A stretch of DNA of 30,044 nt from an uncultured Muribaculaceae bacterium. GTDB taxonomy: Bacteria > Bacteroidota > Bacteroidia > Bacteroidales > Muribaculaceae. The DNA is taken from contig CABUTS010000033.1 of NCBI GenBank assembly GCA_902494515.1, positions 1 to 30,044 of the forward strand, given 5' to 3'. The notes beneath the pieces were generated by a model. The model had not been told where the DNA came from, did not search any database, and saw nothing but the letters and a program-made list of their open reading frames with translations. A program made the translations under genes and the position numbers. This document shows positions 1-8,285 of the stretch, one piece after another. Numbering within the stretch: the stretch's first letter is position 1; every line of letters starts with the position of its first letter.

Positions 1-1653
<1,653 letters not shown>

Positions 1654-1771
1654 TACCCTTCCTAACCCTCCTATCCCGAAAAATAGCCTCCCGGTCTCCC
1701 AAGCATTTATTTTTGTGCATGCGCCGAGCTTTAGCGAAGGTGTAGGGGAGAAGGTTTAACAATCTTTAGAT

Positions 1772-1805
1772 AAAAATGCCAGCCGAGAGGTTTGGCATTT
1801 TTTTT
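1772..1805 (+). terminator. Rho-independent terminator after clpC
   Basis: Perfect 10-bp stem (AAAAATGCCA at 1772-1781 pairing with TGGCATTTTT at 1793-1802), 11-nt loop, followed by T residues to 1805. It separates clpC from htpG. The rest of the 255-bp gap (1654-1908) shows no gene. Confidence 0.85.
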
Positions 1806-1828
1806 GCTATATTGTTGTAATGAATAAA

Positions 1829-1857
1829 GGCCCGGCCCGCAAGGCCCCGGCCCCGGT
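1829..1857 (+). other. GC-rich inverted repeat in the htpG leader
   Basis: An almost pure G/C block with CCGGCC and GGCCCCGG arms around CGCAA. It lies in an otherwise A/T-rich leader just upstream of the tandem repeat that precedes htpG. It could fold as an RNA hairpin. No clear TAnnTTTG promoter was found for htpG, so whether it lies inside the transcript is uncertain. Confidence 0.35.
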
Positions 1858-1859
1858 CA

Positions 1860-1905
1860 AAAGAAATAACAACACATATTATAAAGAAATAACAACACAT
1901 ATTAT
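1860..1905 (+). repeat. Perfect 23-bp tandem duplication immediately 5' of htpG
   Basis: Two identical 23-bp units (1860-1882 and 1883-1905), each starting AAAGAAATAAC and ending CATATTAT. The second ends three bases before the htpG start codon, so the duplication copies the A-rich translation-initiation region. Confidence 0.95.
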
Positions 1906-1908
1906 ATT

Positions 1909-3957
1909 ATGGCAACCACAAAAGGATCAATCGGTGTAACAACCGAAAACATTTTCCCCGTAATCAAGAAATTCCTCTACTCCGACCACGAAATCTTCCT
2001 GCGCGAGCTCGTCTCCAACGCTGTCGACGCAACCCAGAAGCTCCGCACCCTCAGCTCCTTCGGCGAGTTCAAAGGTGAGCTCGGCGACCTCAAGGTCTCC
2101 GTCAAGGTCGACAAGGAAGCCGGCACCCTCACCGTCTCGGATCACGGCATAGGCATGACCGCCGAGGATATCGACAAATATATCAACCAGATTGCCTTCT
2201 CCGGCGCCGAGGACTTCCTCGCCAAATACAAAGACAACGCCAACGCAATCATCGGTCACTTCGGCCTCGGTTTCTACTCCGCCTTCATGGTGGCTGACAA
2301 GGTCGAAATCCTCTCGCTCAGCTACAAAGAGGGCGCCGAAGCCGTCCGCTGGAGCTGCGACGGTTCCCCCGAGTTCACAATGGAGGCCGCCGAGAAGGCC
2401 GAACGAGGCACCGACATCATCCTGCACATCGCCAAGGAGAACAGCGAATTCCTGGATCAGGCCCGCATCGACCAGCTCCTTCGCAAATACTGCCGCTTCC
2501 TCCCCGTGCCCGTAATCTCCGGCAAACAGCAGGAGTGGAAGGACGGCAAGATGGTAGACACCGACCGCGACAACGTCATCAACTCCACCGAACCCCTCTG
2601 GACCCGCAAGCCCGCCGACCTCAAGGATGAGGACTACCTGAAATTCTACCACGACCTCTATCCCGGTCAGGACGATCCTCTGTTCTGGATCCACCTGAAC
2701 GTCGATTACCCCTTCAACCTCACCGGCGTGCTCTTCTTCCCGAAGATCCGCAACAACTTCGAGGTCACCAAGAACCGCATCCAGCTCTACTGCAACCAGG
2801 TGTTCGTCACCGACTCCGTGGAAGGGGTAGTGCCTGAGTTTATGATGCTCCTGCAGGGTGTCATCGACTCCCCCGACATCCCCCTGAATGTCAGCCGAAG
2901 CTACCTCCAGAGCGACACCGCCGTGAAGAAGATTTCAGGCTACATCACCAAGAAGGTGTCGCAGCGTCTCGAGGAGCTCTTCAAGAACGACCGCTCCGAC
3001 TTCGAGTCGAAATGGGACGACATCAGCATCTTCATCAAGTACGGCATGCTGACCGACGACAAGTTCCGCGACGCCGCCATGAAGTTCTGTCTCCTCAAGG
3101 ACACCGAAGGTAAGCATTTCACCATCGATGAATACAAGACGCTCATCGAGCCCGCACAGACCGACAAGGGGGGCACGGTAGTATTCCTCTACGCCACCAA
3201 CCCTACCGACCAGTTCACCTACATCAAGGCGGCCAACGACAAAGGCTACAACGTGCTGCTACTCGACGGTCAGCTGGATTCGCACTTCGTTGGGATGCTG
3301 GAACAGAAGATCGAGAAGTCGCGCTTCGTGCGCGTGGACTCCGACGTCGTCGACAACCTCATCCCGAAGGAGGACCGCAAGGTCGCCAGCCTCACCACCG
3401 AGGAGCGCGACATGCTGACATCGCTCTTCTCCTCGCGTCTGCCTCACAGCGAGAAGGCCACCTACATGGTTGCCTTCGAAGCCCTCGGCGAAAATGGCGC
3501 GCCGATTGTCATCACCCAGAACGAATACATGCGCCGTATGAAGGAGATGGCCGCCCTGCAGCCCGGCATGAACTTCTACGCCGACATGCCTGAAAGCTAC
3601 AACCTTACGGTGAACGTCGACCAGCCCGTAGTCAAGCGCGTAATCGACGCTGCCAACGCCGCTCTCAGCGAGAAGCTCAAACCCATGAACGAGCAGATCG
3701 CCTCCGACAACGCCAAGATCGAGGAGGTCCGCAAGGAGGTCAAGGATAACAACCCGACCGCCGAGCAGCAGAAGCAGATGGACGACCTCCGTCAGGCCGT
3801 CGACAAGGTCCGCAACGAAGAGACTTCGGTAATCTCCGATTACGCCAAGGATCAACCCCTTGTCAGCCAGCTGATTGACCTCGCCCTTCTGGGCAACGGC
3901 CTGCTCCGCGGCGCCGAGCTTTCGGCCTTCATCGCCCGCTCCGTAGCACTGCTCTGA
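1909..3957 (+). CDS. htpG: Molecular chaperone HtpG (bacterial Hsp90)
   Basis: Cytoplasmic ATP-dependent dimeric chaperone that helps late folding and remodelling of client proteins. 682 residues, normal for Bacteroidota HtpG. The N-terminal GHKL ATPase is clear: LRELVSNAVDAT with catalytic Glu33 and Mg-binding Asn37, DHGIGMT (78-84) for adenine binding, and the GHFGLGFYSAFMV lid motif. The middle domain is recognisable (NRIQLYCNQVFVTD, then the LNVSRSYLQ segment) and a charged C-terminal dimerisation region follows. The ATG at 1909 is preceded by an A/T-rich leader, typical of this phylum, rather than a Shine-Dalgarno sequence. It stands alone between two terminators. Oddity: the last codons and stop are repeated just downstream (3965-3988), giving a second in-frame stop. 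Confidence 0.97.
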   Translation: MATTKGSIGVTTENIFPVIKKFLYSDHEIFLRELVSNAVDATQKLRTLSSFGEFKGELGDLKVSVKVDKEAGTLTVSDHGIGMTAEDIDKYINQIAFSGAEDFLAKYKDNANAIIGHFGLGFYSAFMVADKVEILSLSYKEGAEAVRWSCDGSPEFTMEAAEKAERGTDIILHIAKENSEFLDQARIDQLLRKYCRFLPVPVISGKQQEWKDGKMVDTDRDNVINSTEPLWTRKPADLKDEDYLKFYHDLYPGQDDPLFWIHLNVDYPFNLTGVLFFPKIRNNFEVTKNRIQLYCNQVFVTDSVEGVVPEFMMLLQGVIDSPDIPLNVSRSYLQSDTAVKKISGYITKKVSQRLEELFKNDRSDFESKWDDISIFIKYGMLTDDKFRDAAMKFCLLKDTEGKHFTIDEYKTLIEPAQTDKGGTVVFLYATNPTDQFTYIKAANDKGYNVLLLDGQLDSHFVGMLEQKIEKSRFVRVDSDVVDNLIPKEDRKVASLTTEERDMLTSLFSSRLPHSEKATYMVAFEALGENGAPIVITQNEYMRRMKEMAALQPGMNFYADMPESYNLTVNVDQPVVKRVIDAANAALSEKLKPMNEQIASDNAKIEEVRKEVKDNNPTAEQQKQMDDLRQAVDKVRNEETSVISDYAKDQPLVSQLIDLALLGNGLLRGAELSAFIARSVALL

Positions 3958-3988
3958 GTCCCACCCGTAGCGCTGCTTTGAGTCCCGC
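3941..3988 (+). repeat. 24-bp tandem duplication spanning the htpG stop codon
   Basis: Units 3941-3964 and 3965-3988 match at 21 of 24 positions. The unit carries the last codons (VALL) plus TGA. Because 24 is a multiple of three, the second copy is in frame and would end a readthrough product with VALL-stop again. Confidence 0.92.
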
Positions 3989-3989
3989 T

Positions 3990-4030
3990 CCGGGATTTTC
4001 CCTGCGTTATTAATCAAAATCCCGGTTTCA
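3990..4030 (+). terminator. Hairpin terminator after htpG
   Basis: Perfect 10-bp stem CCGGGATTTT (3990-3999) with AAAATCCCGG (4016-4025), 16-nt loop, followed by a T-rich stretch TTTCATTTGTT. Confidence 0.8.
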
Positions 4031-4047
4031 TTTGTTAACATTACAGA

Positions 4048-4096
4048 ATGTCCCCTGCTGAGCGGCCGTCAGGCCTCCGGGCAGGGGGCATTTCAA
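4048..4096 (+). terminator. Second hairpin between htpG and the Omp85-like gene
   Basis: ATGTCCCCTGC (4048-4058) pairs with GCAGGGGGCAT (4081-4091), 11 pairs with one G-U, around a GC-rich loop that has its own GGCC/GGCC pairing. The T-tract is short, so it is either a backup terminator or an RNA structure of unknown role. Confidence 0.5.
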
Positions 4097-4148
4097 TTAG
4101 CCTTTAAGGCTGAATTTGTGGCAGTCTGTTCGCCTGAAGCCCCTCGGT

Positions 4149-4180
4149 TTTGTTTGTTGAGCGAAAAAGTGCTACCTTTG
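4149..4180 (+). promoter_or_regulatory. Bacteroidota promoter for the Omp85-like gene
   Basis: -7 box TACCTTTG at 4173-4180 with upstream TTTG at 4149-4152 and 4153-4156 (the latter 16 bases away). It lies downstream of an in-frame ATG at 4118, which is why the start at 4217 was chosen for the gene. Confidence 0.75.
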
Positions 4181-4216
4181 CAGCCGTATTTCCACTACAC
4201 CACTTATGTTCTTAAG

Positions 4217-5458
4217 ATGCTATTCGGTCTGTACAAACGGTTTAAATTTCTGATTACCACTGCGTTGATTTGCGGCTTCATGCCATCGGCGGTATCTGCT
4301 CAGGCAGATTCCGCGGCTGTGGCTGTTGACTCGGTTGCTGTGACTGCCGACTCCGTTGCTATTGCCGCAGATTCCGTGGCTGTTGACTCGGTGCCGGTGG
4401 AAAAGCCCCACCGCAATATCGTGCAAAAGGTCATCGACTATTTCTCCAAGACCAACGAGGACCGTTCCGACAAGAAATTCGACATCTCCTTCATCGGCGG
4501 CCCGAACTACTCCGAATCTACCTCGTTTCAGATTGCAGGCCTCGTCAGCGGCCTCTATAAATCGCGTCACGATTCCCTGACTCCCCGCAGCGACGTCTCG
4601 GTTTACGCTCAGGCTTCTGTCACCGGGTTCTACAACTTCGGCATCAAGGGGAACCACATCTTCCCCGACGACAAGATGCGTATCGTCTACGATGCCAACT
4701 TCTGCCATTTCCCTCTGAAATTCTGGGGAATAGGCTACGACCAGGAGATCCAGAATGCCAACGAGAGCGAATACACCGAGCTCCTTTCGGCCATGAACAT
4801 CCAATGGCTGTTCAAACTTCCCCACGACATTTTCATCGGTCCCTCGGCCGACTTCAACTACTCCAAAGCAACCAAGGTTGACCGCCCGGAGCTTTGGGAC
4901 GGTCAGGAGATGAGAATTTTCAACTACGGCATGGGCATTACCCTGTCAGTCGATACCCGCGACCTCCCGACGAACCCCTACAGCGGCTACTACGTCGGCG
5001 TCAATCAGAAATTTTTCCCTGCCTTCATGGGCAACGACTACGCCTTCTCAATGACCGAAGCCTCGGCGATGTATTATAAGAGATTCTGGGCTTCCGGCGT
5101 GATGGCGTTTCGCATCCACGGCGCCTTCACCTACGGCGACACCCCCTGGTGCATGCTCCCGACCCTCGACAACGGCAACGCCGTGCGAGGCTACTACGAA
5201 GGTCGCTACCGCGACAAGAACGAAATGGACGCCATCGTCGAGATCCGCCAGCATGTATGGCGCCGCAATGGGGTAGTGGCATGGGCCGGTGTCGGCACCG
5301 TGTTCCGCCAGTTCGACGACATACAGTTCCGCAAACTTCTGCCGACTTTCGGCATCGGCTACCGCTGGGAATTCAAGAAACGCGTAAATGTACGCGTAGA
5401 TTTCGGCCTCGGCAAGCACTCCCACTCCATCGCTTTCGGCATCAACGAAGCTTTCTGA
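4217..5458 (+). CDS. Omp85/BamA-TamA-like outer-membrane beta-barrel protein
   Basis: 413-residue protein with a signal peptide (about residues 1-28: basic KRFK, hydrophobic FLITTALICGF, ending SAVSAQA). Then comes a low-complexity segment of ADSVAV/VDSVAV repeats (about 29-60), a short linker, and a C-terminal surface-antigen-type barrel. The barrel has the VRGY motif (323-326, the loop-6 motif of Omp85 proteins) and alternating aromatic strands to the end. No POTRA domains are visible and the protein is about half the length of BamA, so it is an Omp85-superfamily barrel of unknown cargo rather than BamA itself. The start at 4217 is preferred over the in-frame ATG at 4118 because the promoter is at 4149-4180 and because 4217 gives a proper signal peptide. 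The next gene starts 27 bp after its stop, so they are probably co-transcribed. Confidence 0.85.
   Translation: MLFGLYKRFKFLITTALICGFMPSAVSAQADSAAVAVDSVAVTADSVAIAADSVAVDSVPVEKPHRNIVQKVIDYFSKTNEDRSDKKFDISFIGGPNYSESTSFQIAGLVSGLYKSRHDSLTPRSDVSVYAQASVTGFYNFGIKGNHIFPDDKMRIVYDANFCHFPLKFWGIGYDQEIQNANESEYTELLSAMNIQWLFKLPHDIFIGPSADFNYSKATKVDRPELWDGQEMRIFNYGMGITLSVDTRDLPTNPYSGYYVGVNQKFFPAFMGNDYAFSMTEASAMYYKRFWASGVMAFRIHGAFTYGDTPWCMLPTLDNGNAVRGYYEGRYRDKNEMDAIVEIRQHVWRRNGVVAWAGVGTVFRQFDDIQFRKLLPTFGIGYRWEFKKRVNVRVDFGLGKHSHSIAFGINEAF
4304..4395 (+). repeat. Repeats coding the ADSVAV-rich linker
   Basis: Degenerate in-frame repeats encode alternating (A/V)DS(V/A)AV units. The DNA beginning GCAGATTCCG at 4304 recurs at 4367 (GCAGATTCCGTGGCTGTTGA). 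This may vary in length between strains. Confidence 0.7.
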
Positions 5459-5486
5459 CCACAACAACGAAGCTTTCTGACCATAA
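5443..5486 (+). repeat. 22-bp tandem duplication spanning the Omp85-like gene stop codon
   Basis: Units 5443-5464 and 5465-5486 share CAACGAAGCTTTCTGACC and differ at two of their last bases. The first copy contains the real TGA (5456-5458). The second runs into the ATG of the next gene (5486), so the duplication makes up almost the whole intergenic spacer. Confidence 0.93.
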
Positions 5487-7198
5487 TGAGCAAATTTTTC
5501 GATTTCTTCAAACACTATATCGGGCACCCGGCAGGGCGCTTCTTCCGCAACCCGGCCAACCTCGCCCTCTGGGTCGCAATCTCCCTGATGGCCCCGAACA
5601 TCGGCCTGAACATCACCGAACATTACTCCTTCCTGAGCAGCGCAGTCAATCTGCTGCTCCCTTTAGGCATCTACCTTCTGCTGATGTCGGCATGGAAAAG
5701 GGTCGGTATCACTACCTGGCTGATGCTCCCGTTCATGATCTTCGCCGGATTTGAGATTGTGCTGCTATACCTCTACGGCGACTCGGTGATTGCCGTGGAT
5801 ATGTTTCTCAACGTGGTCACCACCAACGTTTCGGAAGCCACCGAACTGTTGGCCAACCTCGTCCTGGCAATGGGGCTTGTGTTCATTTTCTACCTTCCTC
5901 CGCTGATCTGGGGCGTAGTTGCAATCTGCCGGAAACAGTATCTGAAATCCGGATTCCGGCGTCTGACGGCCCGATGGGGCGCCGTAATGACCATTGCCGG
6001 TGTCCTCTGCACCGGCGGCGCCTACCTCTTCGACGACAACTACAATTTCGTCTATGAGACCTTCCCCGCAAACGCCGTCTCGAACCTTGTGGAGGCCTGT
6101 CACCGCTATCAGGAGACCGGACGCCACGAAGAGCTGGCGAAGGATTTCAGCTATCATGCCGTAGCCACCCACCCCGCCGACGAACGCGAAGTCTACATCT
6201 TCGTGGTCGGCGAAACAGCCCGCGGCGAAAACTGGCAGCTCGGCGGCTACGGCCGAGCTACAAACCCGCAGCTCTCGAAGACCGACGGAGTGGTTTTCTT
6301 CCCGAAATCAATCTCGGAGTCAAACACCACCCACAAGAGCGTACCGATGCTCATCAGTTTTGCTTCGGCCGAAAACTTCGACTCCATCGCCTCTTACCGC
6401 AGCATAATCACCGCCTTCCGCGAAGCCGGTTTCCACACCGCCTTCATCTCGAATCAGCGCCGGAACCGCTCATATACAGAACATTTCGGCAACGAGGCCG
6501 ACACAACCCTCTACCTCACCGACCGCATCAGCGAGCGCCTGCCTTACGACATGGAGATGCTTCCCATGGTTCGGGGGCTGCTGACCGACACCCTGCAGCG
6601 CAAGCAGCTGATTGTGCTCCACAGCTATGGTTCCCACTTCCTTTACCGCGACCGTTACCCTGCGGATTCCGCTTATTTCAATCCCGACAACGCCGTGGAT
6701 GCCTCGCCTGCGAACCGCAGCCGGCTCATCAACGCCTACGACAACACCATCCGCTACACCGACGCGTTTCTCGCCAGCCTTATCGGCGAACTCCGGGCCC
6801 AGGATATCCGCTCCGGATTAATCTACGCCTCGGATCACGGCGAAGATATCTTCGACGACAGCCGCAGCAAATTTCTCCACGCCTCCCCCAAACCAACATC
6901 CCATCAGATCCATCAGGCCACGCTCCTGTGGCTCTCGCCGCGCCTCACCGCCGAGGACCCCGGAATGGCAGCAGCGCTGCGCCGTAACGCCTCGCGCAGA
7001 ATCTCGCCGCAGAAATCCCTCTTCCCCTCGGCAATGCAGATGGCCGGCATCCGTTCGCCCTTCGTGGTCGACTCCCTCTCGCTCGTCTCGCCGGCTTACT
7101 CACCTGCTCCCCCCGTATACCTCGACGACCTCAACCGCGCCCTCCCCATCGACGACTGCGGCCTCACCGACGAAGACATAAAGGCATTGCCGCTTTAA
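5486..7198 (+). CDS. Phosphoethanolamine transferase, EptA-like (sulfatase superfamily)
   Basis: 570-residue inner-membrane enzyme expected to move phosphoethanolamine from phosphatidylethanolamine to lipid A or another envelope glycan on the periplasmic side. Seen: about five hydrophobic segments in the first 190 residues, then a periplasmic alkaline-phosphatase-fold domain. The nucleophile motif is VVGETARG, with metal-binding Glu243 and nucleophilic Thr244. LHSYGSHFLYRDRYP is the EptA-family substrate loop, ASDHGED (Asp450, His451) binds zinc, and HQIHQATLLWLS matches the family's C-terminal metal-site segment. The length is close to Eps of the EptA/EptC type. It follows the Omp85-like gene after 27 bp. 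Family studies link such enzymes to cationic-peptide resistance. The substrate here is not provable from sequence; EptC- or OpgE-like specificity is possible. Confidence 0.88.
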   Translation: MSKFFDFFKHYIGHPAGRFFRNPANLALWVAISLMAPNIGLNITEHYSFLSSAVNLLLPLGIYLLLMSAWKRVGITTWLMLPFMIFAGFEIVLLYLYGDSVIAVDMFLNVVTTNVSEATELLANLVLAMGLVFIFYLPPLIWGVVAICRKQYLKSGFRRLTARWGAVMTIAGVLCTGGAYLFDDNYNFVYETFPANAVSNLVEACHRYQETGRHEELAKDFSYHAVATHPADEREVYIFVVGETARGENWQLGGYGRATNPQLSKTDGVVFFPKSISESNTTHKSVPMLISFASAENFDSIASYRSIITAFREAGFHTAFISNQRRNRSYTEHFGNEADTTLYLTDRISERLPYDMEMLPMVRGLLTDTLQRKQLIVLHSYGSHFLYRDRYPADSAYFNPDNAVDASPANRSRLINAYDNTIRYTDAFLASLIGELRAQDIRSGLIYASDHGEDIFDDSRSKFLHASPKPTSHQIHQATLLWLSPRLTAEDPGMAAALRRNASRRISPQKSLFPSAMQMAGIRSPFVVDSLSLVSPAYSPAPPVYLDDLNRALPIDDCGLTDEDIKALPL

Positions 7199-7240
7199 CC
7201 CGGCACCTGACTCTTCCCGGCGAAAAATCTACGTCAAATC

Positions 7241-7272
7241 TTTGGTTATCCGGCAAAAAATCAGTAACTTTG
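7241..7272 (+). promoter_or_regulatory. Bacteroidota promoter of efp
   Basis: TTTG at 7241-7244 and TAACTTTG at 7265-7272, spacing 20 bases, a textbook match. It predicts an efp leader of roughly 150 nt. Confidence 0.85.
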
Positions 7273-7364
7273 CAAGTCTTTTGTGGGCCTACGGGTCTGC
7301 TGAAGGCCTCTCTTCCTAAAAAGTATAATCTAAAAATTCAATTAATAAGCGATTTTGCTGCTTT

Positions 7365-7395
7365 TGGTCTGAAACAATTAAATTGTTTTAGTCCA
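7365..7395 (+). other. Inverted repeat / hairpin in the efp leader
   Basis: A 15-base arm at 7365-7379 is complementary to 7381-7395 apart from one mismatch and one G-U. The core AAACAATT-A-AATTGTTT is perfect. It sits about 32 bases upstream of the efp ATG inside the leader RNA and could be an RNA hairpin or a DNA operator. Confidence 0.6.
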
Positions 7396-7426
7396 GCACA
7401 ACAATTGCTCCCTTTTGTAACTTTTT

Positions 7427-7993
7427 ATGGCAACAACAGCTGATTTCAAGAACGGTATGTGCCTCGACATCGATGGCAACTATTTCTTCATCGTTGAATT
7501 CCTCCACGTTAAACCCGGTAAAGGCCCCGCTTTCGTCCGCACAAAGCTCCGCAATGTGAAGACCGGCCGCATCATCGACAAGACCTGGAACTCCGGCGTG
7601 AAGGTTAACGAAGTGCGCATCGAGCGCCGCCCCTACCAGTACTCCTATCAGGACGAAATGGGCTACCACTTCCTGCACACCGAAACCTGGGAAGAGATCA
7701 TCGTCCCCGGCGAGAGCATCGAAGGCGTTCAGTTCCTCAAGGATGGCGACATCGTTGAAGCTATGGTTCACGCTGCTTCCGAAACCGTTCTGACCTGCGA
7801 AATGCCTGCAAACGTTGTACTCGAAATCAAGTACACCGAACCCGGCATCAAGGGCGATACCGCCACCAACACCCTCAAGCCCGCAGAGGTTGAGACCGGC
7901 GCCACCGTTCGCGTGCCCCTCTTCTGCAACATCGGCGACAAGATCCGCGTCGACACCCGCACCGGTGACTATCTCGAACGCGTAAAAGCCTGA
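7427..7993 (+). CDS. efp: Translation elongation factor P
   Basis: 188-residue factor that binds between the ribosomal P and E sites and relieves stalling at polyproline stretches. Three beta-barrel domains are recognisable. KOW-like domain I carries the tip loop VKPGKGPAFVR with Lys32 at the position that is modified in many bacteria. The EF-P signature region is in domains II-III, ending VDTRTGDYLERV. Full length. No modifying enzyme (EpmA/EpmB, EarP, YmfI) is seen in the window, so the state of Lys32 is unknown. It has its own strong promoter and a long structured leader. The last six codons including the stop are partly duplicated downstream (8002-8020). Confidence 0.97.
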   Translation: MATTADFKNGMCLDIDGNYFFIVEFLHVKPGKGPAFVRTKLRNVKTGRIIDKTWNSGVKVNEVRIERRPYQYSYQDEMGYHFLHTETWEEIIVPGESIEGVQFLKDGDIVEAMVHAASETVLTCEMPANVVLEIKYTEPGIKGDTATNTLKPAEVETGATVRVPLFCNIGDKIRVDTRTGDYLERVKA

Positions 7994-8020
7994 TGCACAT
8001 TGAACGCATAAAAGTCTGAC
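7976..8020 (+). repeat. 26-bp-spaced duplication spanning the efp stop codon
   Basis: GAACGCGTAAAAGCCTGA (7976-7993) recurs as GAACGCATAAAAGTCTGA (8002-8019), 16 of 18 identical. The spacing of 26 puts the copy out of frame. Confidence 0.9.
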
Positions 8021-8041
8021 CGTCTTTCCGACCGTCAGATA

Positions 8042-8084
8042 CACGCAGCCACGCGGTTTCCGAACCGCGGGGCTGTGTGCTTTA
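8042..8084 (+). terminator. Hairpin after efp
   Basis: 17-bp stem between 8042-8058 and 8063-8079 with two mismatches and a TCCG tetraloop. It is followed by CTTTA rather than a long T-run. It is very stable and likely ends efp transcripts. Confidence 0.7.
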
Positions 8085-8138
8085 TAGACAGATGATATTT
8101 CAAGCTGCGGAGCTGCGTGCGTTATGAATAAACGATAC

Positions 8139-8186
8139 AAAAAAAGTCGGGACTGAAGGTCTCGGGGGAGACGGTCAGTCCCGACT
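8139..8186 (-). terminator. Rho-independent terminator of the mutA-mutB operon
   Basis: Perfect 12-bp stem AGTCGGGACTGA (8145-8156) with TCAGTCCCGACT (8175-8186) and an inner GTCTC/GAGAC stem. Read on the - strand it is followed by seven T (A-run at 8138-8145 on +). Confidence 0.88.
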
Positions 8187-8211
8187 ATTATGTTACAGAA
8201 GTTGCTTCGTT

Positions 8212-8257
8212 TGGTGCCGGAGGCACTCAGCAGTTTACATGGTGCCGGAGGCACTCA
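8212..8257. repeat. 28-bp-spaced direct repeat 3' of mutB
   Basis: TGGTGCCGGAGGCACTCA occurs at 8212-8229 and exactly again at 8240-8257. Each copy also has internal dyad symmetry (GTGCC..GGCAC). It lies between the mutB stop (8286) and the operon terminator. Confidence 0.92.
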
Positions 8258-8285
8258 CCTGTTACGGTAAACCGGGCAACTTTTT

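Noticed and set aside
1654..1908. tRNA or other stable RNA gene in the clpC-htpG gap
   Set aside because: No cloverleaf or T-loop-like sequence; only a terminator and repeats. The same check was negative for the other gaps.
1927..2694. 255-codon open frame on the - strand opposite htpG
   Set aside because: Antisense shadow with no motif or promoter.
4118..4216. Upstream in-frame ATG for the Omp85-like protein
   Set aside because: Lies before the promoter box and would bury the signal peptide behind 33 residues.
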